NCBI RefSeq assembly: GCF_022682495.2
Contig: NC_071398.1
Location: forward strand, 16,374,934 to 16,438,933
DNA from: Desmodus rotundus
Lineage: Eukaryota > Chordata > Mammalia > Chiroptera > Phyllostomidae
Reading direction: 5' to 3'
Length of the DNA: 64,000 bases
The first letter of the stretch is position 1; every line of letters begins with the position of its first letter. Shown here in pieces: positions 57,827-64,000 of this stretch. A program made the translations under genes and the position numbers. Below the pieces are notes generated by a model. That model saw nothing but the letters and a program-made list of their open reading frames with translations. It was not told where the DNA came from and ran no database searches.

Positions 57827-60168
57827 CTTCTGGGTAAAAAGTATATTATGAGTTGTTTGCCTGCATTCATTTAGTTGCATGAAGAGAAGCCTTTTCCTGG
57901 CAGAAGTAGGGAGGACATTATTGGAAATGGAAACTCTTCACATGTTCCCATTGACTTAGGCTTGATTTCTGCCATGCTTACCATTGGTTCACTTCATTCC
58001 AGGCTCAGGTATTTTCATAATTTGCAGTTCTTCTGTATCTGTAAGTTATTCCCAAATAGTTCAGGATTCAGTAAGGTGCAAAGTGAAAAAAAGGAAGGGA
58101 AAGAAATCTCTGGCAACACAAAAGTGATGGGAACAGTAGCTAGGACAATTATAACTAGTCTTGATAAATTACTTTCTATCACTTAGTTGGACCAGTTTCC
58201 TTTTTTTTTTTTTTTTTAAATCATGCTTGAATTTCACAACATTGATTATTTTCTATCAGTTTGCACAGAAGTATGGTGCAGTGTAGCACTAATGAAATCT
58301 TCTTAGTATTTGTCTCAGAATAAAAGATCACAAATAGGAATTTCAGACAGAAAAAGGACAAGTTTAGAAATAATATACTGACTTCAACAAAAATAAGGAA
58401 GAGAAAACTGGCTCACACTCAAAGACCAAATATTTTATCATTTCCATCTTAGCTAGGAAAGTCTCAAAAATCTAAGAAAGTTTGATTTAAAACTAATTGT
58501 AGTTTACACCCCAATAAATTCAATTATAAAAAAATAATGGTGGTTAAAGCATTTTAGTAACTGCTAGTTACTAAATATTGACACTGAATATTTTGTGTAA
58601 GGAGGTGCTAACTTGTGTGGAGAGAAAGATGACGTAATTAAGACAAAATAACTTTTTCCTAAGGAATATCTGTGTCATTTTGTGTGGGAAGGGAAAAGAG
58701 AAGTAAGCATATGTGTATGTCAGGAAATAGCCTTACAGTTTTTGCTGTCTTGAAAATCTGAGGGTTTTTTGTTGTTTGTTTTTATTGATTAATTATAAAG
58801 AACTTCAGGACTTTGATGTGCTAGAATCAACACTAAGAATCCTCATTGCTGATTATTATAAATTTCCTTTTGATAAATTGCTAAATAAAACAGATTTAAG
58901 TCTTCTGCTTTAAAGCCTATACTAATTGGCTAGATTTAGCCACATTTAGGTACTTATTAATACAGGTTTATTCTTTTAAATATCCTTTATGTTTTATATA
59001 TCATAGGATAACATTTGCTCTCAGAAACCCTTAATTGAATACATGGCGTGCAAACTTTGTAATGAGATCCAATGTTCAGCTTCTGCCTTTATGATATAGC
59101 TAATTAAAGAATCTTCCCATAATTTCACTTTTTTGTATTGTATAAAATGTGATTTCTTTTCAGGTATACATGTGCGAGAGAATATAATTTCAGGAAGACT
59201 TGGCTAGAGAAAATCTGCACTATCTCATTGTAATAAATTAGTTGCTATACACCTGGAGGGCCTTGGTGCACCAGCCAGTGTTTCCAAGTTCTGTCTATGC
59301 TATAGGCCTAAGACTGCACACATAGAGAGAGTAGTTGTGCAGAAAATGTGGGATCTTGAGTACATGGTCTAAAAGTAGAATTGGAGCAAGGGCTCAAACG
59401 AATGTAAACTGGTATGCACCCTCTGCCAGTCACAAGCCCTTCTGAAGCCCTCTGGGGCTACACTGCCAAAAATTCATCACATGTGCGTGCTCTCAGGCAC
59501 TTAGATACTTAGCAGAGTCATAAAACCTTTGTTTCATTGCCATTTAGTCACTGAAGCTTTGTGTAATCATTAAAGCACCTTTATTTTATTTTATTTTATT
59601 TTATTTTATTTACATCAGTCAATTAAGACATAGAAATCACATTAGGTTTTTTTGCAGTGACTCTTCAGCAGTGATTCCTTTTAAGAAATGGGGGATATAA
59701 TACTTATATTTTTTGTTGTTCAAAAATAAAATGACTAGAATTTGATTTACAAGTAGAAATTTAAAATTTTTTCAAATATTTCTATTTTTAAATCTGTGAT
59801 TGTTAAAGAGTTAATGTTATGCTTAAAAATTGTCTATGGATTTCTTTTTCATTAAATTCTCAGTATATCATTTGTTGAACCTCTTGCGTAGCATGCTAAG
59901 GTAAATAACTTCATTGTTAGGAGATGTATATATTTTGTCTCTTTATTCACAAGTAACCATCTTTTTGTAGTCTCTTTATGTAACTCTCATTTTACACTGC
60001 CATATCAAGAGTAAGAAATTGAAAATAAGCTGACTTAACTGCCACTTTGAATAAGATAAGGAATATAAAATGAAAACATTAAAAAATTAAAATCTACTTA
60101 AATAAGTTTATCATATAGTCATTTTAGGCAAGAACCTGTTTATTTGGAATTTATTTAACTTTATTAAT
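57827..60168. other. NFAT5 intron, unassigned; less AT-rich patch
   Basis: Mostly unassigned. A T run lies at 58201-58217 and (TTTTA)n at 59581-59612. Bases 59200-59530 are less AT-rich than their surroundings (caccctctgccagtcacaag) without a recognised family or exon structure. Confidence 0.4.
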
Positions 60169-60182
60169 AAGAACTGATCTCA

Positions 60183-60403
60183 GCCCTGACCAGCATGGCT
60201 CACTTGGTTGAACGTCATCCTGCAAAGCAGAAGGTCGCTGTTTCGATTCCTAGTCAGGGCACATGCCTGGGTTGTGGGCCTGGTCCCCTGTTAGGGCGAG
60301 TGCAAGAGGCAATCGGTCACTGTGTTTCTCTCACACATCAATGTTTCTCTCCCTCTCTTTCTCTCTATATCTAAAAATAAATAAATAAAATCTTTAAGAA
60401 AAA
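60183..60403 (+). mobile_element. VES-type SINE with 14-bp target duplication
   Basis: Begins gccctgaccagcatggctca, with B box tttcgattcct and tail ataaataaataaaatcttta. Target duplication aagaactgatctca at 60169-60182 and 60404-60417. It lies about 600 bases before the last NFAT5 exon seen. Confidence 0.93.
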
Positions 60404-60990
60404 AAGAACTGATCTCAGTTCTTAGGCCCATTAAATTTAAAGTTGTTGTAGTAGATTTAGTTGGTATGACTAGTTATAATAGCTCAGCAATTCTCCATTA
60501 ATAATAGCAAAGATTTTTTTTCAATGCTTTACAAAAAGAATAATCATAATAGTAATAGATGCCGTATTTTTACCAGTTTTTCAAAATTTAGCTATATTAA
60601 TTGACTAATATTTCTGAATTCATATTTTTAATACATTTATATAGATGAATGATGAATTTTATTCATGATGTTACACAGCTTATTTGATAAGCTTAAAAAT
60701 TCTCATATCACTCTTGTATTCGTCAGATATTATCAATGTGTGTACTATAATAAGAATTTTTTAAAGCTGCTCTTGGTTTTGTTTTGATAAGTGAACATAT
60801 GCTTCTGCCCAATTAGAGATGATGAATTTTAGAGCATAGACTGGTAATTACAAAACTCATTTCAACTTAGAATTCCTACTAAACAAATAACTTAATGATT
60901 CTTTGTGAGAAAATATTCCAATTAAAGAATTTTAAAATACACATTTTGTAAGATGAATGTTTAAATAAATACATTAATCTTTTTTTTTTT

Positions 60991-61001
60991 AATAGCAGTA
61001 G
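60991..61001 (+). promoter_or_regulatory. Tandem (NAGNAG-type) splice acceptor of NFAT5
   Basis: Three AG dinucleotides three bases apart (aatag cag tag) follow the polypyrimidine tract. All three keep the frame and would yield ...DPAVAGAL, ...DPVAGAL or ...DPAGAL. The first two form a classical NAGNAG pair. Confidence 0.6.
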
Positions 61002-61079
61002 CTGGTGCTTTGAATGTAAATGTGAAGAAAGAAATATCTAGTCCAGCAAGACCTTGCTCTTTTGAAGAGGCCATGAAAG
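60996..61079 (+). CDS. NFAT5: NFAT5 exon after the Rel domains (sumoylation motif)
   Basis: This 84-base exon encodes (A)[18 protein letters not shown]... to ...CSFEEAMK, about residues 546-573, the linker between the Rel domains and the long C-terminal activation region. VKKE fits the sumoylation consensus, with the lysine at about residue 556. A long T run precedes the acceptor, which is a tandem one: aatag/cag/tag. I chose the first AG because it gives an Ala codon matching the expected protein length. The donor is ag/gtatca. I recall human as PAAAG where this reads PAVAG. Confidence 0.93.
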
Positions 61080-61999
61080 GTATCAAATTGATTCCTCTCA
61101 AAAATTGTAAAATAGGTGATCCCATATATTTTCTTTAGCAAACTTTACTATTTTGTTTTCCCTTATGTACTTGGAACACTTAGCACGGTATTTTCCATAC
61201 TGTAAAATAAGTATTTGTTTGACTTCACTGAATGCAGAGGTTTATTTCCCAACTTGGTATTTCCCATCATTCACCATGTAAACACCTAATTTTTTTAACA
61301 TGTTGGAGTGGAGGAATTTTTTTTGTTTGTTTTCTATTCCCCAATATTAAAAATTTTATAAGTATATATAAAGCACAATAATGTATGTCAAAAATGGGGC
61401 TATAAGCTTTTTGCTAATAATAAGATTAGTACTTAACATTGAGACTGAAGAGACCAAAATATGAACTACCAGCATTTGAAAAAGTTGTTTAGGTTCTTTC
61501 TTTGACATCTTTATTTACTCCCCTGCCAATCCCAAGAGATAATGAAGATATCTTCAGAATGTTATAATGTGGTAGATTCTTTTCTTAGCAGATTTCTAAC
61601 ATGACTATAACACTCGATGATACTTTTGTGTCATTATAAATGAAGATGTCAATTACATAAAGGCCACTGATTTATTTCTATAACTCTAGGTTTTACTTAC
61701 ATTATTCTGCCATAAAATTCATGAGTTTAATTAAATTATTAAATTAAAAAATACTTACATTTTTAAGGATCACAACACGCTTAATAAGTTTTATCAAATA
61801 TGGTGGAATTTTTCCTATTGTCAGTAGTAAAATTTAGCATTCATGTATATAATGTGCTCAATATAGCTTGCTATTATAATTTCTGACCATGAACACTTTC
61901 CAAGTAGATGAGTGAGAAATTATGCACTGCCAAGACTATCTGAGTCAACTACAAGAAAATTTACAAATTTGTGCCATGGGTAACCATGGCTAACGTATA
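61080..61999. other. NFAT5 intron, unassigned
   Basis: AT-rich intron downstream of the last exon in the window. No further exon found. Confidence 0.4.
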
Positions 62000-62160
62000 T
62001 TGGACATATATTAAGTGCTAGGTAATATGCTACACTCCTTTACCATCATTATTTCATTTAATCTTCCAAACTATGAGTTAGGTAATTTATTATTCTCATT
62101 TTATAGATGAGGAAGCCATGGATCCAGAGAGGCTGAATAATTTGCCCAAGGTCGTTTCCT
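62000..62160 (-). mobile_element. MIR SINE, minus strand
   Basis: Reversed MIR core and end: cattatttcatttaatctt, attctcattttatagatgag, gagaggctgaataatttgcc followed by caaggtc. Old and non-coding. Confidence 0.8.
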
Positions 62161-62418
62161 GGTATTAAAATGGATAAACTAAGCTTCAGAATATAAAGTA
62201 ACACCTCTAAGTAAAAATAATTCAAACTATGTTCATTAGATAAATAATGCCATACTTAATTAATCCTTAAAGAAAGTCCCGAACATTTATGGTCTAACCT
62301 TTGACGACTTTGTGCTTTTCTACAAAAATTCCTTGATGATCTTTTCTTAGAGTATCAGGCTGATAGAACACTAATGTAATCCAATGTGAAATTTTTCATA
62401 CAAGATTATGAATTGAAG

Positions 62419-62619
62419 CAGGGGTGTCCGACCTTTTGGCATCTCTGGGCCACGCTGGAAGAAGAAGAGTTGTCTTGGGCCACACATTAAATACACTGTA
62501 ACATGTAATCACCAAAAAATCTCATAATGTTTTAAGTAAATTCACACTTTTGTGTTGGGTGGCATTCATAGCCATCCGGGGATGCATGAGGTCCACAGGC
62601 TGCAGGTTGGACATGCCTG
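62419..62619 (+). mobile_element. hAT-Charlie element, MER30-like
   Basis: Begins caggggtgtccgaccttttg and ends ggttggacatgcctg, inverted repeats typical of hAT-Charlie elements. The interior (gggccacacattaaatacac, aaatctcataatgttttaag) matches MER30 as I remember it. At 201 bases it is a near-complete non-autonomous copy. The 8-bp duplication is not clear. Confidence 0.75.
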
Positions 62620-62631
62620 AATGGTTGAAAG

Positions 62632-62664
62632 GTTTTATTTTATTTTATTTTATTTTATTTTATT

Positions 62665-62711
<47 letters not shown>

Positions 62712-62716
62712 TTTTT
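62632..62716. repeat. (TTTTA)n to (TTTA)n microsatellite
   Basis: An uninterrupted run that changes from pentamer to tetramer units part way along. Confidence 0.95.
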
Positions 62717-62952
62717 TACCTTCAATGCTGCAATGAACATACGGGTGTTTAGGTCGAAAGGTTTTAAACACTATGTTTAATTTTTAGTAACAAAATTACT
62801 TAGTCAATTGATCAAAATCTTACAAGCCTAAAAAATGGATAAGAAACAAACACAGGTGCACATATTATCCTTTTTCAAAATTCAGACCTTATTTTGACGA
62901 TTTTATCAACTGAAATCATGATAAAAATAACTTTGTGAAGAGATATAAAATT

Positions 62953-63252
62953 GCCCTGACTCAGTGGCTTGGTTTATTGGAGCATTATCCCATACACTAA
63001 AAAGGTTGTGGGTTCAATTCCCAGTCAGGGCACATACCTGGGTTTTGGGTTCGATCCATGGTCAGGGTGCATATGGGAGGCAACTGATTGATGCTTGTGT
63101 CTGTCTGTCTGTCTCCCTCCCTCTCTCTCTCTCTCTCTTTCTTTCTCTCTCCCTCTCCCTCTCCTCTCTCCCCTCTTCCCCCTACGCCCTACCCCCCTTC
63201 CTCTCTATCTAAAACCAGTAAAATCATTATTCTCAGGTGAGGATTAAAAAAA
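62953..63252 (+). mobile_element. VES-type SINE with internally repeated body
   Basis: Begins gccctgactcagtggcttgg. The segment ggttcaattcccagtcaggg and the following gggttcgatccatggtcagg duplicate the B-box region, so the copy is about 300 bases. A long (CT)n/(CCCT)n stretch follows. Target duplication agatataaaatt at 62941-62952 and 63253-63264. Confidence 0.9.
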
Positions 63253-63317
63253 AGATATAAAATTAAATTGAGAGGGTATAAGAGAACTAAGTGGTAATGG
63301 AAAAATATAATAAAGAT

Positions 63318-63518
63318 TACTGTATTTTTCGGACTATAAGACACACTGGACCATAAGACGCACCTAGGTTTTAGAGGAGAAAAATAGGGGAAAAAACCCT
63401 GTTCCACCCTGCCCCCCTCCCCGCCCCAGCCAGGTAAGCTGCATTCAGACTATAAATGCACCCCCATTTTCCTCCCAAATTTGGGGGGAGTGTGTCTTAC
63501 AGTCTGCAAAACATGGTA
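63318..63518. mobile_element. MITE-like DNA transposon, ~200 bp, 30-bp inverted repeats
   Basis: The left end tactgtatttttcggactat continues aagacacact. The reversed right end taccatgttttgcagactgt continues aagacacact, giving about 30-bp imperfect inverted repeats. No coding sequence. The family name was not recalled with certainty. Confidence 0.78.
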
Positions 63519-64000
63519 TATTTTAAAAATTAAACTGAATACTCAGCTATTTTATCAGTTTAAATTTTTCATTTGTTTTCATAAATACAACATCATTAAT
63601 TAGAAATGATTCATCAATTTAGAAAACAATAGCTTTTAGAATCAGGAATTTTCCTTGACAAATGGCTTATTTTTATGACTCCTTGAAATCACAGCTTTAA
63701 TATAATGTTAAGGTACCATCTAGGAGATTTAATTAGCTATACTTTAATGATAAAGACTGAGCAACATCAGTGACTTGTAACTTTGTGTTACGGCATTAAT
63801 CAAGTAACATTCTTGTAAATAGCCATCAATTACAATAAGATTTAGAATTTGATACTAAAATAATGGTATTATGGTCGTATATTGAAAGCTTTTACTCTGA
63901 AGTAAGTTTCTAACTCCTTGGAGAGGGTTGGGAGGAGTGGAGAGTAGGGAGGATAACTGTACAAGTACTCAGTGAGACAATAAGTCTAGAGCCAAAGCTT

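Larger units (their letters stand above)
1..64000 (+). other. NFAT5: NFAT5 (TonEBP) gene, internal part
   Basis: NFAT5 is the tonicity-responsive Rel/NFAT-family transcription factor. It binds TonE/ORE sites as a homodimer and induces osmolyte transporters and enzymes, and it also acts in T cells and macrophages. Nine coding exons on the + strand join in frame with AG/GT borders and consistent phases (starting phase 1, then 1,2,0,2,1,1,0,1,1). They reproduce the NFAT5 protein from about residue 25 to 573 with no insertion or deletion against the human protein as I remember it. The start codon exon, promoter, glutamine-rich activation exons and 3'UTR are outside the window. Introns here are about 15.7, 5.5, 2.5, 1.7, 13.2, 0.125, 5.2 and 5.8 kb. 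The intact frame and consensus borders argue for a functional gene, not a pseudogene. Confidence 0.97.

Noticed and set aside
57875..58186. 103-codon frame MHEEKPFPGRSRED... as a gene
   Set aside because: No domain, splice context or composition supports it. It is intronic chance sequence after the HAL1.
62632..62716. CRISPR-like or functional tandem array
   Set aside because: It is a simple TTTTA/TTTA microsatellite, with no spacers.

Overview
The window is mammalian nuclear DNA, almost certainly from a microbat. It is AT-rich and intron-dominated, with vertebrate splice sites. It is littered with about 20 short tRNA-derived SINEs of the VES type known from yangochiropteran bats (heads beginning GCCCTGGCTGGTGTGGCTCA), bat-type LINE-1 derivatives and several DNA transposons. 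The species cannot be named from sequence alone.

The only host gene seen is NFAT5 (TonEBP), the osmotic-stress transcription factor, on the + strand. Nine internal coding exons lie at 9668-9793, 25469-26027, 31539-31731, 34262-34452, 36150-36322, 49486-49620, 49746-49798, 55025-55157 and 60996-61079. Spliced together they give 549 codons plus split codons with no frame break. By my count they correspond to residues 25-573 of the long mammalian isoform: N-terminal regulatory region, nuclear localisation signal, DNA-binding Rel-homology N domain, and the dimerising IPT/TIG domain up to the start of the long glutamine-rich region. The first exon(s) lie before the window and the large C-terminal exons after it.

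The introns hold the rest. At 1-4330 there are old minus-strand and rearranged half-L1 (HAL1) copies. At 4782-6777 lies a full-length young HAL1 with a 15-bp target duplication and an intact 274-codon ORF1. At 15754-17090 a hAT-like element carrying a nested SINE is followed by an internally deleted mariner. At 30231-31041 lies an antisense solo LTR with a 6-bp target duplication. At 36.6-48.5 kb are old L1 and L2 fragments, a sense HAL1 and many SINEs. At 51.8-52.7 kb are a small MITE and a truncated HAL1. At 55644-57806 a second full-length HAL1 ends in a strikingly palindromic AT-rich tail. At 62.4-63.5 kb are a MER30-like element, a tandem TTTTA/TTTA tract, a SINE and a MITE.

I see no prokaryotic operon, CRISPR array or novel multi-gene system. 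The more notable points are the recurrent ORF2-less L1 derivatives of several ages in one locus (one with an uninterrupted ORF1, two with antisense 5'UTR reading frames) and the palindromic tail built from inverted copies of the target site. Comparisons with human NFAT5 and with repeat families are from memory, not from a search.
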